From assembly GCF_004217665.1 (NCBI RefSeq), contig NZ_RXIU01000005.1, positions 1-52,596 on the forward strand: 52,596 nt of DNA, written 5' to 3'. The position numbers and the translations under genes were made by a program. Below, piece after piece: positions 8,334-15,907 of this stretch. The DNA is from Candidatus Magnetaquicoccus inordinatus. GTDB taxonomy: Bacteria; Pseudomonadota; Magnetococcia; Magnetococcales; Magnetaquicoccaceae. Position 1 is the first letter of the stretch; every line of letters begins with the position of its first letter. The notes under the pieces were generated by a model. That model had not been told where the DNA came from, did no database searches, and was given only the letters and a program-made list of their open reading frames with translations.

Positions 8334-9152
8334 ATGGGAACAGTGTTGAATAATGAACAGATTTTTTCTCGTGTTGCCGTGTTTGATGCCACGGGCCAGC
8401 GTCATGAGGAGGCATCTGCCCTGGCCGAACGCTTGTGTTTGCCCCTGTTGGCGGAGCAAAAAAAGGGTGGGCACACAGAGGCAGAGTTGATAGTGGTTTT
8501 GCAGGCCGAACATATAGAGCTGCAGGGCACTGTGGCCGAGGAGGGCGGAGCCATTGTGGTGGATTTTGTCGCCGGCAAGGCCGGTTATCGCCGACGTCAT
8601 GGTGGGGGATGGCGACAACCTTTAGTGCGTGCGCTGGGCTTGCGTGCGCACAAGCCGTTGCGGATAGTTGATGCCACACCAGGTTTGGGGCAGGATGCTT
8701 TTGTTTTGGCAGCATTGGGAGCGGAGGTGAAGATGGTTGAACGTTCCCCTGTCTTGGCGGTACTGCTGGAAGATGGTTTGCGTCGTTTGCGGGCGCATAG
8801 CCAGATTCATGCTCTTCCGCAAGTTTTGTTAACCTTGGAAAGGGCCGATTCGCGGTGCTGGTTGGCCTCGTTTCTGGCAGACAACAGGGGAGAGAGGCCG
8901 GATGTGATCTATCTGGATCCGATGTATCCGCATCGCCAGGGGAGTGCTTTGGTCAAAAAGGAGATGCGGCGTCTGCGTCGTTTGGTGGGGGATGATAACG
9001 ATGCCGAAGAGTTGTTGCCCTTGGCCATGCAGGTGGCGCAGAGTCGGGTGGTGGTAAAAAGACCACGTCATGCAGCCCATTTGGCTGCTTTGTTGCCGAC
9101 GATGGTGATAGAGAGTGAACAGACCCGTTATGATATCTATCGTTTGGGTTAA
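8334..9152 (+). CDS. rsmJ: 16S rRNA (guanine1516-N2)-methyltransferase
   Basis: Predicted SAM-dependent methyltransferase acting on G1516 of 16S rRNA. The 272-residue product has the SAM-binding motif DATPGLGQDAFVLA (from residue 113) and the catalytic DPMYP at 195-199, the combination typical of RsmJ (YhiQ). The conserved C-terminal VVVKRPRHA is also present. The start is uncertain: the frame is open from 7725, but upstream sequence overlaps pheA on the other strand and does not resemble the family; the ATG at 8334 is the best upstream limit, and GTG or TTG codons 9-12 bases further are possible alternatives. It is followed after 12 bases by a membrane-protein gene with a strong ribosome-binding site. 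Confidence 0.88.
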   Translation: MGTVLNNEQIFSRVAVFDATGQRHEEASALAERLCLPLLAEQKKGGHTEAELIVVLQAEHIELQGTVAEEGGAIVVDFVAGKAGYRRRHGGGWRQPLVRALGLRAHKPLRIVDATPGLGQDAFVLAALGAEVKMVERSPVLAVLLEDGLRRLRAHSQIHALPQVLLTLERADSRCWLASFLADNRGERPDVIYLDPMYPHRQGSALVKKEMRRLRRLVGDDNDAEELLPLAMQVAQSRVVVKRPRHAAHLAALLPTMVIESEQTRYDIYRLG

Positions 9153-9164
9153 GGAGGAGGCCAC

Positions 9165-10193
9165 ATGGAGTTGCAGCGCACGGATCTGCAGAAAGCGGTT
9201 ACCGAGGGGATTTTGACGGCTGAGAGTGCAGAGGCGCTGTGGCATTTTTTGCAGAGCGAGCCGCCGGATCGTCCCACTTTCCAGGGCAGCCATATTTTAT
9301 ATTATCTGGGTGGCCTGTTGGCGATTGGTGCCTTGAGCCTGTTCATGACGCAAGGCTGGGTGTTGTTGGGGGGATGGGGATTGGCGGCATTGGCGCTGCT
9401 TTTTGGTCTGTTAACCACTTGGCTCAGCCATTGGTTTCTGCAGCGTAAACAGCTCCTGATTCCAGCCGGGATCATGTTGACTTTGAGTGTGGTATTGGTG
9501 CCGTTGGCCATTTATGGGCTGCAGATGGGCTTGGGATATTGGGAGGATGTGCTGCCTTATCAAGCCTATCACACCAAAATCGATGGGCGTTGGTTGGTCA
9601 TGGAGTGGGGCACCTTGTTGGTGGCAGCACTGCTGTTGTGGCGGATGCCCATGCCTTTTGCGGTGATGCCGGTAGCCGTCACTTTGTGGTATATGAGCAT
9701 GGATCTGCTGCCGTTGCTGCTGGGCACTCCTGGTTGGCAGGGGGTGACTGCCCAGAATATATCCATTCTTTTTGGACTGGGTATGTTGTTGCTAGCTTTT
9801 GCAATCGATGTGCGCCAGAAGGGAGGGCTGGATTATGCTTTTTGGTTGTATCAGTTTGGCATGCTCACCTTTTGGGGAGGTTTGTCGTTTCGTTCCAGTG
9901 ATGCGGAGTGGGCAAAATTTTTCTATTTTTGTATTAATATTGGTCTGATTGTTTTGGGAGGTTTGTTGCGCCGCCGGGTATTTGCTCTTTTTGGTGGTTT
10001 GGGCATGGCGGGCTATCTCGGTTATCTCTCCCATAAATGGTTTTCCGACAGCCTGCTTTTTCCATTTGTGTTGATCGTTATCGGTTTTGCGCTGCTCTAT
10101 CTGGGTGTGTGGTGGCAACGACAGGGGCAGGCGCTGACCGAGCGTTATCGTGGCCATCTGCCGCAGATGATCGTGCGACTCTGGGAGCGTTGA
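9165..10193 (+). CDS. DUF2157-like integral membrane protein
   Basis: A 342-residue polytopic inner-membrane protein of unknown function. The short N-terminal cytoplasmic part (about 1-40; LQKAVTEGILTAESAEALWHFL) resembles the helical head of DUF2157 proteins and is followed by FQGSHILYYLGGLLAIGAL, which starts a series of roughly nine to ten hydrophobic helices. The C-terminus is short and basic. The start is well supported by AAGGAGGAGG about six bases upstream, and the gene sits 12 bases after rsmJ, so the two are probably co-transcribed. No catalytic motif is visible. The family assignment rests on overall architecture rather than on a diagnostic motif. Confidence 0.72.
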   Translation: MELQRTDLQKAVTEGILTAESAEALWHFLQSEPPDRPTFQGSHILYYLGGLLAIGALSLFMTQGWVLLGGWGLAALALLFGLLTTWLSHWFLQRKQLLIPAGIMLTLSVVLVPLAIYGLQMGLGYWEDVLPYQAYHTKIDGRWLVMEWGTLLVAALLLWRMPMPFAVMPVAVTLWYMSMDLLPLLLGTPGWQGVTAQNISILFGLGMLLLAFAIDVRQKGGLDYAFWLYQFGMLTFWGGLSFRSSDAEWAKFFYFCINIGLIVLGGLLRRRVFALFGGLGMAGYLGYLSHKWFSDSLLFPFVLIVIGFALLYLGVWWQRQGQALTERYRGHLPQMIVRLWER

Positions 10194-10299
10194 GAGCGAA
10201 TCGTAATGAATCAAGATGGGAGTTTTCCATTAATAAATTTTAACATATCATTTTTGTACAGGAATAACAGAGAATCATCATATTTTACTATAAACTTTC

Positions 10300-10329
10300 T
10301 TTACAGGAGTAAAGAGGATTTGCTAGAAT
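10300..10329 (+). promoter_or_regulatory. candidate sigma70 promoter of the haem-type chemoreceptor
   Basis: TTTACA and TAGAAT separated by 18 bases, in an AT-rich gap, with the -10 box 39 bases upstream of the ATG at 10369. Consistent with separate transcription of the chemoreceptor from the preceding membrane-protein gene. Confidence 0.45.
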
Positions 10330-10368
10330 CAAAAAACGTCAAATATCAAAATTATTCCGGAAAATCCC

Positions 10369-11919
10369 ATGACACACTTTCTGCGCAGAGGGTCCATCGG
10401 AGTTCGTTTGCTGCTGGTGGCGGGAGTTGCTGGTGCCATCAGTTTAGCGGGAATGGGCGGAGTGGCTGTCCACCGAATGCGCACGGCCTTGTTGGAACAA
10501 CATGAAAGAACCATTCAGCAACTGACTGCCAGCACCACACGCGGCTTGGAAGCGATTATGCTGGGAGGATCGGCTGAGACAGCCCGCCACTATGCCAAGG
10601 CTTTGAAAGAGATCTCTGGTATCCAGGGCTTTCAGGTGCTGCGTTTGGATGAGCGTGAGGCATTTCAAGAGGGGGCAGCAGTGGAGCCCGATCCCAACGG
10701 TTTTATGGGATTTACCCGCTATGATGCCAGCCGAGTCAGTAGCTCTTTTGCCCAGGCGGTGGCTGGTGAACAGGCAGTGCATCAATTTGGGGTGAGTGCC
10801 GATGGTACAGCACAGGTGCAATATTGGGTGCCGTTGCTCAATAAGCCAGAGTGTCATGCCTGCCATGGTGCCGATCATAAAGTGCGGGGGATGCTGCATT
10901 TGACCCTCTCTTTGCGCGAATTTGAACAGGGAATTGCCCGGACGCAACTGGAATTGGCAGTGACAGTGCTGTTGGCAGTGGCGTTGTTGCTTCTGTTGTT
11001 GCGCACTATTTTTCGCCGTTTGGTGACCCAACCTTTGGGGCGTTTGCAGGAGGTGATCGAGACCATTGCCGGAGGAGATTTGCGACCGCGTCTGCACTAT
11101 GCTGAGGAGCAACAGGATGAGATTGCGCAGATTGGCCGCTATTTGAATCGCATGGCCGATAATCTGGCCGGCATTATCCGTTCGGTACATCGGCAATCAC
11201 AGGCGTTGACCGGAGGGATCGGCAGCTTTTCCGCTTTGCGCCAGCAACTGGAACAGGGGAGTGGCAACACTTCGGCGGTCTCCGAAGAGGTGGCGCGCTT
11301 TATGAAAATCATCATTGGTGGCATTTGGGAGAGTGTGGATCGTTCCAAGGCCACCGAACAGATTGCCCGGGCGGCTGCAGAGAGTGCGGTCAAGGGTGGG
11401 GAGTCGGTGCAGGAGACCATCCGTTCGATGGCCAATGCGGCACAAAAAATGGAGATGATTCAGGAGATTGCCCGCCAGACCAACCTGTTGGCGCTCAATG
11501 CTGCCATTGAGGCGGCGCGGACCGGTGAGGCAGGCAAAGGGTTTGCGGTGGTGGCGGGAGAGGTGCGCAAATTGGCGGAACGCAGTCGAGAAGCAGCCCA
11601 GGAGATCGGCAGATTGATGTCTACCACCATGCAGACCGCACGCTCGACTGGCGATGTGTTGGCTCTTTTAGTGCCGGAGATTACCCGTACTGCTGAAGAG
11701 GTGCGTCGTATCGATCGTTTGTCGGGAGAACAAAATCAAAGCGCCCAGAAGATTGCCGATGCCGTCACGCGCTTGGATAATGTGGTACGCAACAGTGTGC
11801 AAACCTCTGGACAGGTAAGTGAAATTGCCCATCAACTGATGGATGCTGCCGAACAGTTGGAAGAGACCATCAGTGCTTTTCGCTTGGATGATGCACAAGA
11901 GGATGATGAGTGTGCATAA
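10369..11919 (+). CDS. methyl-accepting chemotaxis protein with periplasmic haem-c motif
   Basis: Transmembrane chemoreceptor that would signal through CheW/CheA to the flagellar motor. The 516 residues run: TM1 (about 14-34), periplasmic sensor (35-188), TM2 (about 190-212), HAMP (213-265) and the methyl-accepting signalling hairpin with the highly conserved tip around [18 protein letters not shown]. The sensor contains PECHACHG, a CxxCH haem-c attachment site (Cys162, Cys165, His166) just before the membrane, placing it with haem-binding receptors of the DUF3365/Tll0568-like type. That suggests redox, oxygen or NO sensing; the ligand is inference. The signalling tip is almost identical in DNA to that of the next receptor, indicating duplication. 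The ribosome-binding site is weak. No che genes lie nearby. Confidence 0.93.
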   Translation: MTHFLRRGSIGVRLLLVAGVAGAISLAGMGGVAVHRMRTALLEQHERTIQQLTASTTRGLEAIMLGGSAETARHYAKALKEISGIQGFQVLRLDEREAFQEGAAVEPDPNGFMGFTRYDASRVSSSFAQAVAGEQAVHQFGVSADGTAQVQYWVPLLNKPECHACHGADHKVRGMLHLTLSLREFEQGIARTQLELAVTVLLAVALLLLLLRTIFRRLVTQPLGRLQEVIETIAGGDLRPRLHYAEEQQDEIAQIGRYLNRMADNLAGIIRSVHRQSQALTGGIGSFSALRQQLEQGSGNTSAVSEEVARFMKIIIGGIWESVDRSKATEQIARAAAESAVKGGESVQETIRSMANAAQKMEMIQEIARQTNLLALNAAIEAARTGEAGKGFAVVAGEVRKLAERSREAAQEIGRLMSTTMQTARSTGDVLALLVPEITRTAEEVRRIDRLSGEQNQSAQKIADAVTRLDNVVRNSVQTSGQVSEIAHQLMDAAEQLEETISAFRLDDAQEDDECA

Positions 11920-11964
11920 CTGATTGTGTGCAGAGTAACTCCGCAACCATTTTTTCTTCATCGC

Positions 11965-11994
11965 TTTATCCCATCCTCTATTCAAATATATAAT
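11965..11994 (+). promoter_or_regulatory. candidate promoter of the CZB chemoreceptor
   Basis: TTTATC and a perfect TATAAT separated by 18 bases in the 247-base gap between the two chemoreceptor genes. The -10 box is perfect and the -35 box is weak; the leader would be about 165 bases. Confidence 0.35.
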
Positions 11995-12166
11995 CATTTG
12001 ATTAAACGAGAAAAATTGTTGTTTGTTGCGTGGTTCGTGCTGGTGAATTTACTGGATTCAAATAGGGGAATCTGGTACATTTCGCCTGGTTTGGACATTG
12101 CGGGAAAACCTTTTTTCGCCGTTGTGAGCCGACAAACATGAACCGACAAGGGGAAGGAGAGGGGTA

Positions 12167-14044
12167 ATGCGTTGGCGAGATCTGAGTGTCAGCAAAAAAA
12201 TTATGATCGGTTTTGGCAGTGTTTTGATTCTGCTGATCGGAGTGAGCGTCTGGTCTTTGCGCGGCATTGGCATCATGGTGAACAACGGTTTGGAGGTGGT
12301 GGAGGGTAACAAGCTGCGCAGTGAAATTTTGCAGCGTGAGGTGGATCATCTGAACTGGGTCAATCGCGTCAGCACCTTTATCAATGATGAAAAGGCGGGT
12401 GGTGAGATTGGGGTGCAGCTTGATCATACGCAGTGTGCTTTTGGCAAGTGGTTTTATGGTGAGGGGCGTCGTCATGCGGAGCATTTGGTACCCTCGTTAA
12501 AAGATACCCTCTCTGCGGTGGAGGAGCCCCACAAGTTGCTGCATGCTTCGGCGCGCAACATTCAAAAGGTGTTCCGGCGCGCCGATGCCAATCTGCCGGA
12601 GTTTTTGGCGCAAAAAGAGACCGATCATCTGGCCTGGTCCGAGAAGATGCTCTCCACCATTCTTGCCGGGGAGAAAGAGCTGACGGTGCAGTTGGATCCG
12701 ACCCAATGCGGGATGGGTAAATTTATCTATGGCGAGGGCGGCAAAAAGATGGTGGATACGGACGCCCAACAAGCTGAGTTGATGAAGGAGATGGAGCCGG
12801 CCCATCGTCGCTTGCATGCCACTGGAGAGAAGGTGCGTGATGCCTTGCGTGCGGGCAATCTGGAGCTGGCCAAAGCGCTTTATCAAAAAGATGTGCAGAA
12901 TGAACTGGCCGCTGTGCGCGGTTATTTGAAGAAGATGCAGGAGACAGCGCGTAACGCTTTGCAGGGCAAAAAAGAGGCCGAACGCATTTTTGCCAGTGAG
13001 ACGCAGCCACAACTGGCTACCTTGAAAACCCATTTTCACTCTTTGGAAAAGAGTACCCGCGACCATATTCTTTCCGAAGAGCAGATGTTAAGCCAGGCTA
13101 CCCAGATCCGCACGATTCTTATTTCAGTCGTTTTGGTCGCTGTTTTTGTGGCGATATTGATGAGCGTGATCATTCCACGAGCCATTGTCCGTCCCATTTT
13201 GATTTCGTTGGGTTTTGCCGAAGATGTGGCGCAAGGCAATTTATGTTGCAAAATGAATCTTCCACAAAAGGATGAAATGGGCCGTCTGGTGCAGGCTCTT
13301 AACACCATGGTGGAGCGTTTGCAGAAGGTGGTCGGGGAGGTGAATACCACCGCCAACAGTGTGGCCAATGGCAGTCATGAGTTGTCCGACAGCGCGCAGA
13401 TGATGGCGCAAGGGGCTATTGAGCAGGCGGCCTCCATTGAGGAGACCTCTTCGGCCATGGAGCAGATGTCGGCGAGTATCAGCCGCAATACTGAAAATGC
13501 CCAGGCTACGGAACGGATTGCCGTACAGGCTTCGGCCAGCGCCCAGGAGGGTGGACAGGCGGTTGGTGAGGCGATGTCGGCGATGAAGGAGATTGCCTCC
13601 AAGATCTCCATTATCGAAGAGATTGCCCGGCAGACCAATCTGTTGGCGCTCAATGCTGCCATTGAGGCGGCACGGGCAGGCGAGCATGGCAAAGGGTTTG
13701 CTGTGGTGGCTGCGGAGGTGCGCAAATTGGCGGAACGCAGTCAACATGCGGCAGGAGAGATCTCCCAACTCTCCATCTCCAGCGTGACGGTGGCAGAAAA
13801 AGCGGGAGCGGTGATGAGTCGCCTGGTTCCTGATATTCAGCGCACTGCCGAGCTGGTGCAGGAGATTGCTGTGGCCAGTCGGGAGCAAAATCAGGGCACT
13901 TCACAGATCAATCAAGCGATTCAACAGTTGGACAAGGTGATTCAGAAAAATGCCGGAGCCAGTGAGGAGATGTCGGCCTCTGCCGATGAGTTGGCCAATC
14001 TGGCTGGCGTGTTGCGGGCTTCGATGGGCTTTTTCAAGACCTGA
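12167..14044 (+). CDS. methyl-accepting chemotaxis protein with two tandem CZB zinc-binding domains
   Basis: A 625-residue chemoreceptor. TM1 is near 13-35 and TM2 near 320-340, bracketing a helical periplasmic sensor of about 285 residues, then HAMP (about 340-395) and the signalling hairpin with [18 protein letters not shown]. The sensor holds two copies of the chemoreceptor zinc-binding (CZB) pattern: DHLNW...QCAFGKWFYG...EEPHKLLH and DHLAW...QCGMGKFIYG...EPAHRRLH, each with the His/Cys/His/His set. CZB domains usually occur once and in the cytoplasm; a tandem periplasmic pair is less common. Known CZB proteins respond to zinc and hypochlorite, so a metal or oxidant signal is plausible. 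The start has GAAGGAGAGG about six bases upstream. The gene ends 33 bases before the tetR stop on the other strand. Confidence 0.94.
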   Translation: MRWRDLSVSKKIMIGFGSVLILLIGVSVWSLRGIGIMVNNGLEVVEGNKLRSEILQREVDHLNWVNRVSTFINDEKAGGEIGVQLDHTQCAFGKWFYGEGRRHAEHLVPSLKDTLSAVEEPHKLLHASARNIQKVFRRADANLPEFLAQKETDHLAWSEKMLSTILAGEKELTVQLDPTQCGMGKFIYGEGGKKMVDTDAQQAELMKEMEPAHRRLHATGEKVRDALRAGNLELAKALYQKDVQNELAAVRGYLKKMQETARNALQGKKEAERIFASETQPQLATLKTHFHSLEKSTRDHILSEEQMLSQATQIRTILISVVLVAVFVAILMSVIIPRAIVRPILISLGFAEDVAQGNLCCKMNLPQKDEMGRLVQALNTMVERLQKVVGEVNTTANSVANGSHELSDSAQMMAQGAIEQAASIEETSSAMEQMSASISRNTENAQATERIAVQASASAQEGGQAVGEAMSAMKEIASKISIIEEIARQTNLLALNAAIEAARAGEHGKGFAVVAAEVRKLAERSQHAAGEISQLSISSVTVAEKAGAVMSRLVPDIQRTAELVQEIAVASREQNQGTSQINQAIQQLDKVIQKNAGASEEMSASADELANLAGVLRASMGFFKT

Positions 14045-14068
14045 CAGATGGTGATGGTTTGCGCGAGG

Positions 14069-14090
14069 GTTGGCTCGTTAGCGAGCCAAC
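14069..14090. terminator. hairpin between convergent chemoreceptor and tetR genes
   Basis: A perfect 9-bp stem (GTTGGCTCG and CGAGCCAAC) with a TTAG loop, overlapping the tetR stop codon. There is no T run on either side, so it is a weak bidirectional terminator candidate or an mRNA 3'-end stabiliser. Confidence 0.4.
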
Positions 14091-14647
14091 TTTCGGGCAA
14101 TTGCCCCCATGCGATGGATGATTTGTGGATCGTTGTGGGTTTTGGCCAGCAAGATGGATCCCTCGAAGAGGTTGACCAATGCTTCGGCTTTATTTTCTGC
14201 CTGGGTAACGGCAGCCTCGTGCAGTACCTGCTGCAATCTCAGTTGCAGATTGGCAAATACCTCCATAAGAGCATGACGTAACGACTCATCATGGCCGCTC
14301 ATTTCCAGAGCCAGATTGCCGAATGGACACCCCTTCACAAAGCCATTTTCTGTTTGCGACTGCTGTTGCAGGAGTGCTGTCATGTGAAACAGACGGGTCA
14401 GGCGATCCAAAGGGGGCAGATCGTTTGCCAGGGCCTGATCCAAAAACTGCTCAGAAAAGAGACGAAAACGTTCCACAACTGCCAGAGCCAGGGCACTTTT
14501 CGAGGCAAAAAAATGATAAAAACTGCCCTTGCGTACCCCAGCATGCAGACAAATCTCCTGCACACCGGCCTGGGCATAGCCTCCGGCATGAATCAAGGCC
14601 ATTCCACTTTGAATGAGCCGCTCTTTAGCATCACTGGTTCTTCCCAT
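14078..14647 (-). CDS. TetR/AcrR family transcriptional regulator
   Basis: A 189-residue repressor-type protein. The N-terminal helix-turn-helix (about residues 6-52; LIQSGMALIHAGGYAQAGVQEICLHAGVRKGSFYHFF, which I cite only as the recognisable TetR consensus ending in KGSFYHFF) is clear, and the C-terminal ligand domain contains GCPFGNLALEMS, typical of the LmrA/YxaF/AcuR-like branch. The start at 14647 gives MGRTSDAKERLIQSG, a usual TetR start; the frame is open to 14683 without support. A palindromic GACCGxxCGGTC site lies 50 bases upstream, in the gap shared with the divergent binding-protein operon, so it may repress itself and possibly that operon. Related regulators respond to quinones, acrylate-type electrophiles or drugs; the inducer here is unknown. 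Confidence 0.92.
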   Translation of the reverse strand: MGRTSDAKERLIQSGMALIHAGGYAQAGVQEICLHAGVRKGSFYHFFASKSALALAVVERFRLFSEQFLDQALANDLPPLDRLTRLFHMTALLQQQSQTENGFVKGCPFGNLALEMSGHDESLRHALMEVFANLQLRLQQVLHEAAVTQAENKAEALVNLFEGSILLAKTHNDPQIIHRMGAIARKLAR

Positions 14648-14696
14648 GGGCTGGGTGTAGCAGATGCGAGCGCCTTTTGTCAAATCTCTTTTTAGT

Positions 14697-14710
14697 TGAC
14701 CGTTCGGTCA
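14697..14710. promoter_or_regulatory. palindromic TetR-type operator
   Basis: TGACCG-TT-CGGTCA, two perfect 6-base half sites with a 2-base centre, 50 bases upstream of tetR. GACCGxxCGGTC matches operators of several TetR-family repressors, so autoregulation is the simplest reading. Confidence 0.6.
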
Positions 14711-14738
14711 GGAGAATAGAGCCTCTGTTTGGGGCAAA

Positions 14739-14767
14739 TGCAAAAAATTGATCCTGCATTTTTTGCA
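14739..14767. repeat. 10-bp perfect inverted repeat in the tetR/binding-protein gap
   Basis: TGCAAAAAAT and ATTTTTTGCA separated by 9 bases, 11 bases before a perfect TATAAT (14778-14783) that could be the -10 box of the rightward signalling operon. It may be a second operator or a weak hairpin; the sequence does not decide. Confidence 0.4.
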
Positions 14768-14833
14768 ACATTGGATATATAATTATCCATTGTGGCAGTC
14801 GGACTGAGCAGTGAGCAATAAGGGGAGAAGCGT

Positions 14834-15907
14834 ATGTATACTCGTCGGCAATTTGTGCAAGCCGGGATGGGTTTGTTGGGCTCTTTGCTGATGCCAGTAG
14901 GTAACTCCTGGGCTATGACAGAGAAAGAGCGAGAGTTAACAATATTGATCTGGCCAGACTATATCGATCCTGATTTGTTAAAGAGGTTTGCCGAGGAGCA
15001 GAAGATTGCGGTGCGACAAATAGCTTTTGAAAGCGATCAGGAGCGCGATCAATTAATGCTGCGCAAGGGAGCTGCAGCTTTTGATCTGCTGGTGGTCAAC
15101 CGCGTCAATTTGCCATTGTATGCCCAACGCGGTTGGGTCAGTACCATTGATACCAGTAAGCTGGGCCATTTTTCCGAGTTGGACAAACGCTGGTTGGCAG
15201 AACCGGACAGTGCCGGTAATGTGCTAGGGATTCCCTATTTTTGGGGCAACATCGGTTTGGCCTATCGGGCAGATCTGTTGGCCAAGGCACCGGTCAGTTG
15301 GATGGATTTTTTTCGACCTGCTGAGTCGCTGCGTGGCTTTTTGAATGCCATGGAGTCGGACCGGGAGATGTTGGGTATGGCTTTGCGGGCATTGGGTTTT
15401 TCGGTCAATTCCGAGGATCCGGGACAATTGACTGCTGCCGAGGCGTTGTTGCAGGAACAAAAACCCTTTGTCAAATATTATCGTTACCTGGATCTGAGCG
15501 CCAATTCACCGCTGGTGACCGGAGAGGTCAAAATGGCGATTGTATTTAATGGCGATGCGGTCAAGTTGCGCGAGTTTCATCCCGAAATTCGCTATATCCA
15601 TCCACAAGAAGGGAGTGCCATTTGGGTGGACTATCTGGCAGTAGGCAAAGTTTCGGCTGCGCGTCAGGAGATGGCATTGCGTTTGATCCATTTTCTCTCT
15701 GAGCCAGTAAATGCCCTGCAAAATGCCCAGAATCTCCATTTTGCCACCCCCAACCAGATTGCTTTACAAAAGGGCTCTGCAGAGTATCGACAAGATCCAG
15801 CCATTTTTCCGCCGACCGAAGTTTTGATCAACTCCGAACCGATTCGTTCGTTTTCTGCGCGCACGCAAAAACGGATCAATGATTTTATGGGGCGGTTGTT
15901 GCGGTGA
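14834..15907 (+). CDS. periplasmic polyamine-type solute-binding protein with Tat-like signal
   Basis: A 357-residue extracytoplasmic binding protein resembling PotD/PotF (spermidine/putrescine binding). The N-terminus TRRQFVQAG followed by a hydrophobic stretch and NSWA fits a twin-arginine signal peptide. The mature part begins [18 protein letters not shown], close to the first strand of PotD-like proteins, and [14 protein letters not shown] and [10 protein letters not shown] are also family-like. No permease or ATPase genes follow. Instead the next gene, overlapping by four bases (GTGA), is a sensor kinase, so the protein probably presents a ligand to that sensor rather than feeding a transporter. 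It heads a run of seven packed genes to 28841. The exact ligand cannot be read from the sequence. Confidence 0.85.
   Translation: MYTRRQFVQAGMGLLGSLLMPVGNSWAMTEKERELTILIWPDYIDPDLLKRFAEEQKIAVRQIAFESDQERDQLMLRKGAAAFDLLVVNRVNLPLYAQRGWVSTIDTSKLGHFSELDKRWLAEPDSAGNVLGIPYFWGNIGLAYRADLLAKAPVSWMDFFRPAESLRGFLNAMESDREMLGMALRALGFSVNSEDPGQLTAAEALLQEQKPFVKYYRYLDLSANSPLVTGEVKMAIVFNGDAVKLREFHPEIRYIHPQEGSAIWVDYLAVGKVSAARQEMALRLIHFLSEPVNALQNAQNLHFATPNQIALQKGSAEYRQDPAIFPPTEVLINSEPIRSFSARTQKRINDFMGRLLR

Noticed and set aside
14834-15907. Binding protein as part of an ABC polyamine transporter operon
   Set aside because: No permease or transport ATPase genes follow; the next gene is an overlapping sensor kinase.
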